NCBI GenBank assembly: GCA_946479535.1
Contig: CAMLGP010000186.1
Location: 1 to 6,247 of the forward strand
From: an uncultured Bacteroidota bacterium
Lineage (GTDB): Bacteria; Bacteroidota; Bacteroidia; Chitinophagales; Chitinophagaceae
DNA length: 6,247 nt
Direction of reading: 5' to 3'
The position numbers and the translations under genes were made by a program. Below the pieces are notes generated by a model. That model did not search any database and was not told where the DNA came from. It worked only from the letters and a program-made list of their open reading frames with translations. Below are positions 1-6,247 of this stretch, in pieces; within the stretch, counting starts at the first letter, position 1; every line of letters begins with the position of its first letter.

Positions 1-1
1 T

Positions 2-2923
2 GAATATGACGGCGAGGAGTATGATGCAACAAAGGAACTGGGTAACTGGACAACTGCTAAATATGATGACAGTAAATGGATACGTCCACAACTGGTGAAA
101 GCTCCCACTGGTACCCTGGCTGCGCAGATGATCCCGCCAATGAAGATCATGGATACCATTAAGCCAGTTTCATTAAAAGAAATAGAGAAAGGAAAATATA
201 TCCTTGACCTTGGACAAAATTTCTCCGGCTGGGTGAAAATGAATGTGGAAGGGAAGAAAGGAGACAAAGTAAAATTGCGATTTGCCGAAAGCCTGCAGCC
301 TGATGGACAATTATATGTAGCCAATCTACGTGACGCAAGAGTTACGGATATCTATACATTAAAAGGAAGTGGAAGGGAAAGCTGGCAGCCAACCTTTGTA
401 ACGCACGGGTTTCGTTTTGTGGAGATCACCGGCTATCCAGGCACTCCACAATTACAGGATTTTGAAGGTCATTTTGTATATGATGATATGGAAACAATCG
501 GCCACTTTGCCTGCTCTGATAATACCATTAATAAAATATACCGGAATGCCTGGTGGGGTATTGCTTCCAATTATAAAGGAATGCCCATTGATTGTCCTCA
601 GCGTAATGAGCGACAGCCCTGGCTGGGAGATCGCTCAACAGGCGCTGGTGGTGAAGCCTTCCTGTTTAACAATGGAAACTTATATGCAAAATGGTTGAAG
701 GATATTGAACAATCTCAGACAGCAGAAGGAGCCATTCCCGATGTAGCACCAGCGTTCTGGAATTATTATAGTGATAATATGACCTGGCCGGGAACTTATA
801 TCCTGATCGCTGATATGTTATACCAGCAATATGGAGATAAACAGCCGATCATTGCTCACTATCCTTCCATGAAGAAGTGGATAGAGTATATGCGGAAGAA
901 GTACATGAAGAATAATATCCTGACTAAAGATAAATATGGTGATTGGTGTGTGCCTCCGGAATCACTGGAACTGATACGTTCAACAGACAGTCTGCGCACC
1001 ACTAAAGGTGAGCTGATATCAACTGCTTATTATTACTGGTTATTGCAGTATATGAAACGTTTTGCAATACTGGCAGGAAAACCGGGAGATATTAAAGATT
1101 ATGAAGAACAGGAAGCAAAAGTGAAACAGGCCTTTAATCAGAAATTCTATAACGCACAGAAAAAGCTTTATGATAATAATACAGTAACAGCCAATCTCCT
1201 TCCGCTTTATTTTGGAATAACGGCAGATAGCCTCAAAGACGCAGTATTTAATAATTTATATAACCGGATCAAGATCACAGATCATATGCACATAAGTACC
1301 GGTGTGATCGGTACGCAATGGTTGATGCGTGGTCTTTCTGAATATCAGCATCCGGATATTGCCTACACACTGGCTTCCAATAAATCTTATCCAAGCTGGG
1401 GTTATATGGCAAATAATGGCGCCACAACCATCTGGGAACTCTGGAATGGCAATACTGCCAATCCACAAATGAATTCCCAGAATCATGTAATGCTGCTGGG
1501 TGATCTCCTGATCTGGCTGAATGAGAATGTTGCAGGTATTAAAGCAGACAGGTCTGAACCTGGATTTAAAAAGATCATCATGAGGCCGGAGATCATTGAT
1601 GGTTTACAATGGACAACAGCCTCTTACCATTCACCTTATGGGTTGATCAGTAGTGAATGGGATAAAAAACTTGATGGTCCGTCCTTTGAATGGCGGATCA
1701 GTATTCCGGCAAATACTTCAGCAGTCATTTATATACCGGCAAAGAACCTGGATGAGATTACTGAAAGAGATATGCCGGTAAAGAATAACGATGCGATAAA
1801 TTATACAGGAATGGACGGCCTCTATTTCCGTTTTGAGATTCCTTCAGGTGATTATCATTTTAAGGTAAATGACCGGTTCCGGAAAGGGATCGTAAAAGAT
1901 GAATTCATTTTTGAAAGAGCCTCTTTCCCTGAGAGTCATGCTTCCACAATTGCTGAAACGCCGGAAGGATTAATAGCAGCATGGTTTGGTGGAACAAAAG
2001 AAGGAAATAAGGATGTGTGTATCTGGACCAGTCGCCTTGTGACTGATAAATGGACAGAACCTTTAAAAGTTGCGGATGGAGTGATGAATGATAGTGTTCG
2101 GTATGCCTGTTATAATCCTGTGCTGTACCAGGTGCCGGGCGGAGAGTTATTACTGTTCTTCAAGATCGGACCCAATGTGGCAGGATGGACAGGATGGATG
2201 ACGCGTTCAACGGATAACGGCAAAACCTGGAGTAAACGGGAAGCATTACCAGACGGCTTTCTGGGGCCAATTAAAAACAAGCCTGTACTGATCGATGGTA
2301 CTTTGTGGTGTCCCAGCAGTACAGAGCGTACCGGCTGGAAGGTGCATTTTGAATTGACTAAGGATAATGGCCATACATGGACAAAAACAGATTCTCTGAA
2401 TGATGGAAAGACAGTTAGCGCCATTCAACCCAGTATATTGACCTATTCAGATGGTCGCATGCAAATACTATGCAGGAGCAAGAACAGGACCATCAATGAA
2501 TCATGGAGCAGTGACAGGGGAAAGACCTGGAGTACCATGACGGCCTCTTCCTTACCCAATAATAATTCAGGGACTGATGCGGTGACCTTGAAGGATGGAA
2601 GACAGCTATTGGTTTATAATCATGTTAAACCAGATGCATCCCTTCCCAATGGAAAGGGTGCCCGCACACCATTGAATGTGGCTGTTTCAAAAGATGGAAA
2701 GAACTGGGATGCGGTTGTGATACTGGAAGATTCACCCATCAGTCAGTATTCTTATCCTTCTGTAATTCAAACTAAGGATGGAATGGTGCATATTGTTTAT
2801 ACCTGGAGAAGGGAAAGAATAAAGCATGTAGTTCTTGATCCTTCACAGTTAAAAGGAGATCCGATTGTGAACGAGCAATGGCCTGGCATCACCGCAAGGA
2901 CATTAAAACCCTCAGATGATTAA
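2..2923 (+). CDS. GH78 alpha-L-rhamnosidase fused to a C-terminal sialidase-like BNR propeller (5' partial)
   Basis: The frame is open to the left edge, and the 31 codons before the GTG at 95 (containing EYDGEEYDA and DDSKW) match the end of a rhamnosidase N-terminal domain. The true start and any signal peptide are therefore outside the window. Residues are numbered from that GTG codon. Residues 1-125 form the beta-sandwich part, including [11 protein letters not shown]. Residues ~130-482 are the six-hairpin (alpha/alpha)6 catalytic domain with [14 protein letters not shown] at 166-179. Glu172 is the expected general acid, and Glu448 in TTIWELWNG the expected base. Residues 483-~590 are the C-terminal beta domain. 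From about 600 to 942 follows a BNR/sialidase-like propeller beginning IVKDEFIFE. It has [16 protein letters not shown] and Asp boxes at 705-712, 755-762, 805-812 and a degenerate one at 865-871. The family hydrolyses terminal alpha-L-rhamnose and probably acts in the periplasm or outside. I see no FRIP motif of classical GH33 sialidases, so the second activity is uncertain. It is followed by three consecutive stop codons and a coupled transporter gene. Confidence 0.93.
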   Translation, partial: EYDGEEYDATKELGNWTTAKYDDSKWIRPQLVKAPTGTLAAQMIPPMKIMDTIKPVSLKEIEKGKYILDLGQNFSGWVKMNVEGKKGDKVKLRFAESLQPDGQLYVANLRDARVTDIYTLKGSGRESWQPTFVTHGFRFVEITGYPGTPQLQDFEGHFVYDDMETIGHFACSDNTINKIYRNAWWGIASNYKGMPIDCPQRNERQPWLGDRSTGAGGEAFLFNNGNLYAKWLKDIEQSQTAEGAIPDVAPAFWNYYSDNMTWPGTYILIADMLYQQYGDKQPIIAHYPSMKKWIEYMRKKYMKNNILTKDKYGDWCVPPESLELIRSTDSLRTTKGELISTAYYYWLLQYMKRFAILAGKPGDIKDYEEQEAKVKQAFNQKFYNAQKKLYDNNTVTANLLPLYFGITADSLKDAVFNNLYNRIKITDHMHISTGVIGTQWLMRGLSEYQHPDIAYTLASNKSYPSWGYMANNGATTIWELWNGNTANPQMNSQNHVMLLGDLLIWLNENVAGIKADRSEPGFKKIIMRPEIIDGLQWTTASYHSPYGLISSEWDKKLDGPSFEWRISIPANTSAVIYIPAKNLDEITERDMPVKNNDAINYTGMDGLYFRFEIPSGDYHFKVNDRFRKGIVKDEFIFERASFPESHASTIAETPEGLIAAWFGGTKEGNKDVCIWTSRLVTDKWTEPLKVADGVMNDSVRYACYNPVLYQVPGGELLLFFKIGPNVAGWTGWMTRSTDNGKTWSKREALPDGFLGPIKNKPVLIDGTLWCPSSTERTGWKVHFELTKDNGHTWTKTDSLNDGKTVSAIQPSILTYSDGRMQILCRSKNRTINESWSSDRGKTWSTMTASSLPNNNSGTDAVTLKDGRQLLVYNHVKPDASLPNGKGARTPLNVAVSKDGKNWDAVVILEDSPISQYSYPSVIQTKDGMVHIVYTWRRERIKHVVLDPSQLKGDPIVNEQWPGITARTLKPSDD

Positions 2924-2931
2924 TAGTAATG
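2921..2931 (+). other. Triple stop and overlapping start between glycosidase and symporter genes
   Basis: TAA, TAG and TAA stand in a row in the glycosidase frame. The last base of the third stop is the first base of the symporter ATG (TAATG). This secures termination of the large enzyme and places the next start where terminating ribosomes could reinitiate. Confidence 0.7.
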
Positions 2932-3249
2932 AATAATCTGCCCGTAGTAGATATTGTCATCATCTTCATTTACCTCGGTGCAAGTGCTTCAGGCAAGATA
3001 CCGGGCTGGGCAATTGGATTATCCATTTATGCTACCTTTTTAAGTAGCAATACTTTTCTGGGAGTTCCAGGAAAAGCATTCGGTGGAAACTGGAACGCAT
3101 TCGTGTTCAGTCTATCCATGCCACTGGCTGCCTGGATAGCATCACGGTATTTTGTTCCATTTTATAGAAGCACAGGAGAGATATCAGCCTATACCCACCT
3201 GGAAAAAAGATTTGGGCCCTGGGCAAGGACCTATGCAGTGATCTCCTGA
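2929..3249 (+). CDS. N-terminal fragment of SSS symporter
   Basis: This 106-residue open frame starts at an ATG that overlaps the last of three stops ending the upstream glycosidase (TAATG), which suggests translational coupling. No good Shine-Dalgarno is visible. Residues 5-16 are a short hydrophobic helix ([11 protein letters not shown]). Then [17 protein letters not shown] and [18 protein letters not shown] give the first core helix and following loop characteristic of SSS transporters, including the region that contributes to the Na+ site. A second helix (about residues 60-77) and [19 protein letters not shown] follow. The segment between the first helix and the core helix, normally the rest of the helix plus a charged loop of some 20-30 residues, is almost absent. 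The frame ends at TGA in mid-family sequence. On its own the fragment cannot form a transporter. Identification as SSS is firm; expression as a separate protein is doubtful. Confidence 0.75.
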   Translation: MNNLPVVDIVIIFIYLGASASGKIPGWAIGLSIYATFLSSNTFLGVPGKAFGGNWNAFVFSLSMPLAAWIASRYFVPFYRSTGEISAYTHLEKRFGPWARTYAVIS

Positions 3250-3263
3250 CGCAATTTGCCAGG

Positions 3264-4439
3264 ATGGGTTCCATCTTTTTTGGGATGGCGCTGAGCCTGC
3301 AGGCGCTTACCGGTTTTTCAATGGCATCCATTATGATCGTAATGGGCGTATGTATTATTATATATACTGTAATGGGGGGTATGGAAGCGGTTATCTGGAC
3401 GGAAGTGGTGCAGGGAATTATTAAAACGCTGGGAGCATTATTAATACTGGGTATCATTATAAATCAAATGCCCGGAGGTATGTCTGCCATCTGGGACATT
3501 GCTACAAGGGATCATAAAATAAGCCTGGGTAGCCTTTCTCCTGATCTTACAGAATCAACATTCTGGGTGATACTGTTCTATGGGTTCTTTATTAACCTGA
3601 ATAATTTTGGAATGGACCAGAATTATATCCAGCGTTATCATACGGCCAAATCTTCTAAACAGGCAAGTCGCTCAGTGTGGTTATGCGTATGGATGTATGT
3701 TCCCGCTTCTTTATTGTTCTTTATTATAGGTACAGCTCTGTATGCTTTTTACCAGGTAAACCCGGCAATGATAGAGCCGGTGAAAATGCAGGTGGTGGCA
3801 GAGCAGGAAAGTTTAACTTCCGAGACGGTTAATTATCTTACTACACACTTAAAACCTGCAGATTATGGAGATAAGGTGTTACCCTTTTTCATGGTTACAA
3901 AAATTCCAACGGGCCTGGTTGGGTTGATCGTTTCAGCCATATTATCTGCTGCAATGAGCACCATCAGTTCCAATATGAATTCTTCGGCCACAGTGTTCAC
4001 AATGGATATTTATAAGAGGTATGTTAATCGTTCAATTTCCGATAGAAGGCAATTGTTTATACTAAAGTTGTTTACGATAGTTTTTGGCCTGATTGGTTTA
4101 TTTACAGGCCTTGCCATGATCGGAAGCAGGAGCCTCCTTGATGTATGGTGGGAACTTTCTGGCATATTTGCAGGAGGAATGTTAGGATTGTTTTTGCTGG
4201 GGTTGATCAGTAAGCGCACCAGTAGCCCTGAAGCTTTTACTGCAGTGCTAATTGGTATCGTTATCATTTTATGGATGACATTAGGCGACCTGTTGCCGGC
4301 GCGTTATGCATTCTTACGGAGCCCGCTACATAAGAATATGATCATAGTTTTAGGTACTCTAAGCATATTCTTATCAGGACTCCTGATAACAAGGATCAGA
4401 AATAAAAATATTAAATACAAAGAAGCAAGAGATATATGA
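3264..4439 (+). CDS. C-terminal fragment of SSS symporter (family homology begins at about 3243)
   Basis: This is the main body of the transporter, with nine or ten hydrophobic segments. The ATG at 3264 is merely the first one in the frame. The codons before it (LLTQFAR, from 3243) are already family sequence and no ribosome site precedes it, so it is unlikely to be a native start. Recognisable SSS signatures are MGGMEAVIWTEVVQG (about residues 37-51), NFGMDQNYIQRY (~114-125) and the block AAMSTISSNMNSSATVF followed by TMDIYKRY (~229-253). That block carries the serine/threonine pair expected to help bind Na+. A soluble-looking stretch of about 60 residues (~168-215) precedes that helix. The C-terminus is basic (RIRNKNIKYKEARDI). 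The stop overlaps the next gene's start as ATGA. The solute cannot be read from sequence; the neighbours suggest a sugar or ulosonic acid. Confidence 0.78.
   Translation: MGSIFFGMALSLQALTGFSMASIMIVMGVCIIIYTVMGGMEAVIWTEVVQGIIKTLGALLILGIIINQMPGGMSAIWDIATRDHKISLGSLSPDLTESTFWVILFYGFFINLNNFGMDQNYIQRYHTAKSSKQASRSVWLCVWMYVPASLLFFIIGTALYAFYQVNPAMIEPVKMQVVAEQESLTSETVNYLTTHLKPADYGDKVLPFFMVTKIPTGLVGLIVSAILSAAMSTISSNMNSSATVFTMDIYKRYVNRSISDRRQLFILKLFTIVFGLIGLFTGLAMIGSRSLLDVWWELSGIFAGGMLGLFLLGLISKRTSSPEAFTAVLIGIVIILWMTLGDLLPARYAFLRSPLHKNMIIVLGTLSIFLSGLLITRIRNKNIKYKEARDI
4436..4439 (+). other. ATGA stop/start overlap between symporter and first DHDPS/NAL gene
   Basis: The ATG of the aldolase gene overlaps the TGA of the symporter by four bases, a common arrangement for translationally coupled operon genes. 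Because the symporter is frameshifted, ribosomes ending early at 3249 might reduce coupled translation of the aldolase. Confidence 0.75.
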
Positions 4440-5392
4440 GTAACAGTAGTGACAAAAAATTTGTGCCGGTCATGATCACTCCGTTCAACCTGAAGGCAAA
4501 GGTTGATCTGGATGTGGTATCTACCCTGGTTGATTTCTATCTGGCTGCAGGAGTGAAAGGACTTTTTGCCAATTGTCTGAGCAGTGAAATGTTCAGCATT
4601 TCAGAAGATGAGCGCCTGGAACTTACCAGGCATATTGTAAAATATGTAAATGGACGTGTGCCAGTAGTGGCTACAGGCTCTTTTGGATTAACGCTGGAAG
4701 ATAAGTCAGAATTCACGAAACAGATATATGATACAGGAATTGATGCTGTGATCCTGATCACCGGACACTTCGCAAAAGTGGGTGAAACAGATGAAGTGTT
4801 GTTGAGGAATTTTGATAAGCTGTTTGGATTAACGGGTTCGATCCCGCTGGGAATATATGAGTGCCCGGCTCCCTACAAACGAATTCTTGGTGCGGATGTA
4901 TTTAAACAATTGCTGGAAGCAGACAGACTGGTTTATCATAAGGATACTTCCATTCTTCCGGAAAATGTGAAGGCGAAGCTTGAAGTTGCAAAAGGAAATG
5001 ATAAACTGGAATTTTATGATGCGCATACGCCTAATGCCGAGTTCTCATTAAGGGCGGGCGCCAGGGGTATGTCATCCATCTCGGGGAATTTCTATCCGGA
5101 GATCCTTGTCTGGATGTGCAATAATGCCAATGATCCTTCTAAAAAGAACGAAGTGGAATGGTTACAGACAGAGCTGACAAGGGTAGATCCGCTCATTCAT
5201 ATCGCTTATCCCATGAGTGCCAAGTATTTCCTGGGAAAGCGTGGGTTGCCGGTAAGAATGATCAGCAGGGCACATATCATGCAGCTGACTCCGGAGCAAA
5301 AGAGTGTGCTGGATGAAATATATGATAGTTTTTTGGGATGGTGTGAGCATTTGAAGATCGAGCCGGTAGACTGTACGAGAATAATTGGTTAA
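4436..5392 (+). CDS. Dihydrodipicolinate synthase / N-acetylneuraminate lyase family protein, divergent subgroup
   Basis: This 318-residue protein has the normal length for the DHDPS/NAL (beta/alpha)8-barrel superfamily, cytoplasmic class I aldolases and lyases that form a Schiff base with pyruvate-type substrates. Visible landmarks are PVMITPF near the N-terminus, Tyr141 in YECP (the usual YxxP tyrosine), Lys169 in YHKDTS (the expected Schiff-base lysine) and GARGMSSISGNFYPE later in the barrel. The loop that usually reads GTTGE, which binds the substrate carboxylate, is instead CLSSE (residues 47-51, in LFANCLSSEMFSIS). This marks a separate, poorly characterised subgroup and argues against lysine-biosynthetic DapA. 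The ATG overlaps the symporter stop by ATGA, with only a weak purine-rich stretch upstream (about 4420-4430), so translational coupling is likely. In this context the best guess is cleavage or dehydration of a 2-keto-3-deoxy sugar acid. The exact substrate is unknown. Confidence 0.88.
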   Translation: MSNSSDKKFVPVMITPFNLKAKVDLDVVSTLVDFYLAAGVKGLFANCLSSEMFSISEDERLELTRHIVKYVNGRVPVVATGSFGLTLEDKSEFTKQIYDTGIDAVILITGHFAKVGETDEVLLRNFDKLFGLTGSIPLGIYECPAPYKRILGADVFKQLLEADRLVYHKDTSILPENVKAKLEVAKGNDKLEFYDAHTPNAEFSLRAGARGMSSISGNFYPEILVWMCNNANDPSKKNEVEWLQTELTRVDPLIHIAYPMSAKYFLGKRGLPVRMISRAHIMQLTPEQKSVLDEIYDSFLGWCEHLKIEPVDCTRIIG

Positions 5393-5400
5393 TACTTAAC

Positions 5401-5409
5401 AGGTCAGGA
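5401..5409 (+). promoter_or_regulatory. Possible weak ribosome binding site for the second DHDPS/NAL gene
   Basis: A purine-rich AGGTCAGGA lies just before the ATG at 5412. The AGG at 5401-5403 is at a usable distance, while the AGGA at 5406-5409 is too close. It supports the ATG at 5412 as start, but Bacteroidota rely little on such sites, so the evidence is modest. Confidence 0.3.
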
Positions 5410-5411
5410 CT

Positions 5412-6247
5412 ATGAATCAAAAGAAATACAGAGGAATTATTGCGCCAGTTGTAACCCCTTTAACTGAAAGTTATAAGTTGGACAAGGGTGCAATGGAGCG
5501 GATATTCGGAATGTTCTATGAGCATTCCATCTCTCCTTTTATTCTGGGAACTACAGGTGAATTTGCTTCTTTGTCCGTGGATCTTAAGCAGAAATATATG
5601 AGAAGGGCTGGCAAGTTAAAGATGCAGGACACCATTTTATATGCAGGCATCTCTGGTAACTGTTTTGAGGAGTCATTAGAATTTGGACGTTTTTGCATGC
5701 ATCATGGAGCAGATGTACTGGTGGCCAATTTGCCCAGCTATTATTCATTGACAGAATCCCAGATGAAAAAATATTTCCTTGATCTCGTGGAGATGCTAAG
5801 ATCGCCCCTGGTGATCTATAATATCCCGGCTACCACTCACATGAGCATTCCTCTTTCATTGATTGATGAGTTGAGTTATCATCCGGATATTATAGGAATA
5901 AAGGATTCAGAACGGAGTGAAGAACGTTTGCATCAATCCATCACGCTATGGAAGGATCGCAAAGATTTCAGTCATTTTCTGGGCTGGGCTGCACGATCTG
6001 TTACAGCGCTGGTTGGCGGATCAGATGGTTTAGTGCCCTCAACAGCCAATATTGCTCCTGAAATCTATTCAGAGATGTTAATGGCCGTAGAACAGAATGA
6101 TCTCGAGAATGCCAATAAGCAACAGGAATTATCGAATGCCCTTGGTAAAATATATCAGGAAGGAAAGAGTCAGGGAGAATCTCTCTGGGCATTAAAGGTA
6201 TTGATGGAAGAAAAAGGATTGTGTGAATCATATATGATGCCTCCATT
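5412..6247 (+). CDS. Dihydrodipicolinate synthase / N-acetylneuraminate lyase family protein, canonical motifs (3' partial)
   Basis: The frame opens at an ATG 19 bases after the previous stop and stays open to the right edge, giving 278 complete codons. Family members are about 300 residues, so only the last few tens of residues are missing. The protein begins MNQKKYRGIIAPVVTPL, the standard N-terminal strand with the PxxTP pattern. It carries the carboxylate-binding GTTGE at 46-50, the catalytic tyrosine in YNIP (Tyr136) and the Schiff-base lysine in GIKDS (Lys164). A glycine-rich GGSDGLVPS follows later in the barrel. All catalytic landmarks are present, so it should be an active pyruvate-dependent class I aldolase, lyase or dehydratase in the cytoplasm. 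Position in a glycan operon next to a divergent paralogue favours sugar-acid catabolism (N-acetylneuraminate, Kdo or another 2-keto-3-deoxy acid) over DapA in lysine synthesis. Sequence cannot decide between these. It is too unlike its neighbour to be a recent duplicate. Confidence 0.9.
   Translation, partial: MNQKKYRGIIAPVVTPLTESYKLDKGAMERIFGMFYEHSISPFILGTTGEFASLSVDLKQKYMRRAGKLKMQDTILYAGISGNCFEESLEFGRFCMHHGADVLVANLPSYYSLTESQMKKYFLDLVEMLRSPLVIYNIPATTHMSIPLSLIDELSYHPDIIGIKDSERSEERLHQSITLWKDRKDFSHFLGWAARSVTALVGGSDGLVPSTANIAPEIYSEMLMAVEQNDLENANKQQELSNALGKIYQEGKSQGESLWALKVLMEEKGLCESYMMPP

Larger units (their letters stand above)
2929..4439 (+). pseudogene. Sodium:solute symporter (SSS family), frameshifted and N-terminally shortened
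   Basis: Two adjacent open frames together make one SSS-family (TC 2.A.21) transporter, which couples Na+ entry to uptake of a sugar, sugar acid or similar solute across the inner membrane. Family-like sequence runs in the first frame up to TYAVI (codon ending 3243) and resumes in another frame as [10 protein letters not shown] from 3243. This places the shift at about 3240-3249, where TGA (3247-3249) ends the first frame. Inserting one base would rejoin the frames. From memory of the family, about two further residues also seem missing, which would fit a 7-base deletion. No homopolymer lies at the site, so a simple run-length sequencing error is not the obvious cause. The joined product would be about 500 residues, a little short for the family. 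A second defect is an apparent in-frame loss near 2971-3000. Flanking genes are intact and coupled, so the operon once needed this importer. It may be a real pseudogene or an assembly error. Confidence 0.8.

Noticed and set aside
95..97. GTG at 95 as the start of the rhamnosidase
   Set aside because: The frame is open to the left edge and the upstream codons ([14 protein letters not shown]) already look like rhamnosidase N-terminal domain, so the gene begins outside the window.
2110..2424. Minus-strand open frame of 104 codons inside the sialidase-like domain
   Set aside because: It lies opposite a well-supported Asp-box domain and its translation shows no family features.
1862..2923. Classical GH33 sialidase
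   Set aside because: Asp boxes are present but no FRIP motif can be seen, so only a sialidase-like (BNR) assignment is supported.
3240..3264. Programmed ribosomal frameshift in the symporter
   Set aside because: No slippery heptamer or clear downstream structure is visible, and this transporter family is normally encoded in a single frame.
3107..3457. Minus-strand open frame of 116 codons spanning the symporter frameshift
   Set aside because: It overlaps clear plus-strand transporter sequence in both fragments, has no recognisable domain, and is best read as a chance antisense frame.
6001..6246. Minus-strand open frame at the right edge
   Set aside because: It is antisense to the second DHDPS/NAL gene, which carries all catalytic motifs; nothing supports a gene on the other strand.
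4436..6247. dapA lysine-biosynthesis genes
   Set aside because: The operon context is glycan catabolism, there are two unlike copies, and the first lacks the usual GTTGE loop; a housekeeping DapA role is less likely.

Overview
The window looks like one plus-strand carbohydrate-utilisation operon from a member of the Bacteroidota, probably a Chitinophagaceae-like glycan degrader. This is judged from moderate, AT-leaning base composition, weak or absent Shine-Dalgarno sites, tightly packed and overlapping genes, and protein families typical of that group. No RNA genes, CRISPR array, insertion sequence or clear promoter/terminator are visible. No intergenic gap exceeds about 20 bases.

Layout: (1) From the left edge to 2923 runs a large enzyme whose 5' end lies outside the window. 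Its first ~590 visible residues are a GH78-type alpha-L-rhamnosidase. They are fused in frame to a complete ~340-residue sialidase-like (BNR/Asp-box) beta-propeller. (2) At 2929-4439 lies a sodium:solute symporter (SSS family) gene. It is split by a frameshift near 3240-3250 and is also shortened in frame near its N-terminus, so it is probably a pseudogene, or else an assembly error. (3) At 4436-5392, overlapping the symporter by ATGA, is a divergent member of the dihydrodipicolinate synthase / N-acetylneuraminate lyase (DHDPS/NAL) superfamily. (4) From 5412 to the right edge is a second, canonical DHDPS/NAL-family gene. It is cut by the window end and has no stop inside it.

Reading the genes together (inference): a rhamnosidase, a sialidase-like hydrolase, an uptake system and two pyruvate-aldolase-type enzymes form a plausible pathway. 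It would release rhamnose and a 2-keto-3-deoxy sugar acid (a sialic-acid-like ulosonic acid) from a glycan, import the acid, and cleave it to pyruvate plus a smaller sugar. A substrate that would need exactly this pair of glycosidase activities is a rhamnosyl-Kdo unit, as in side chain C of pectic rhamnogalacturonan II. Sialic acid, or an unrelated keto-acid, remains possible. The sequence alone does not settle the substrate.
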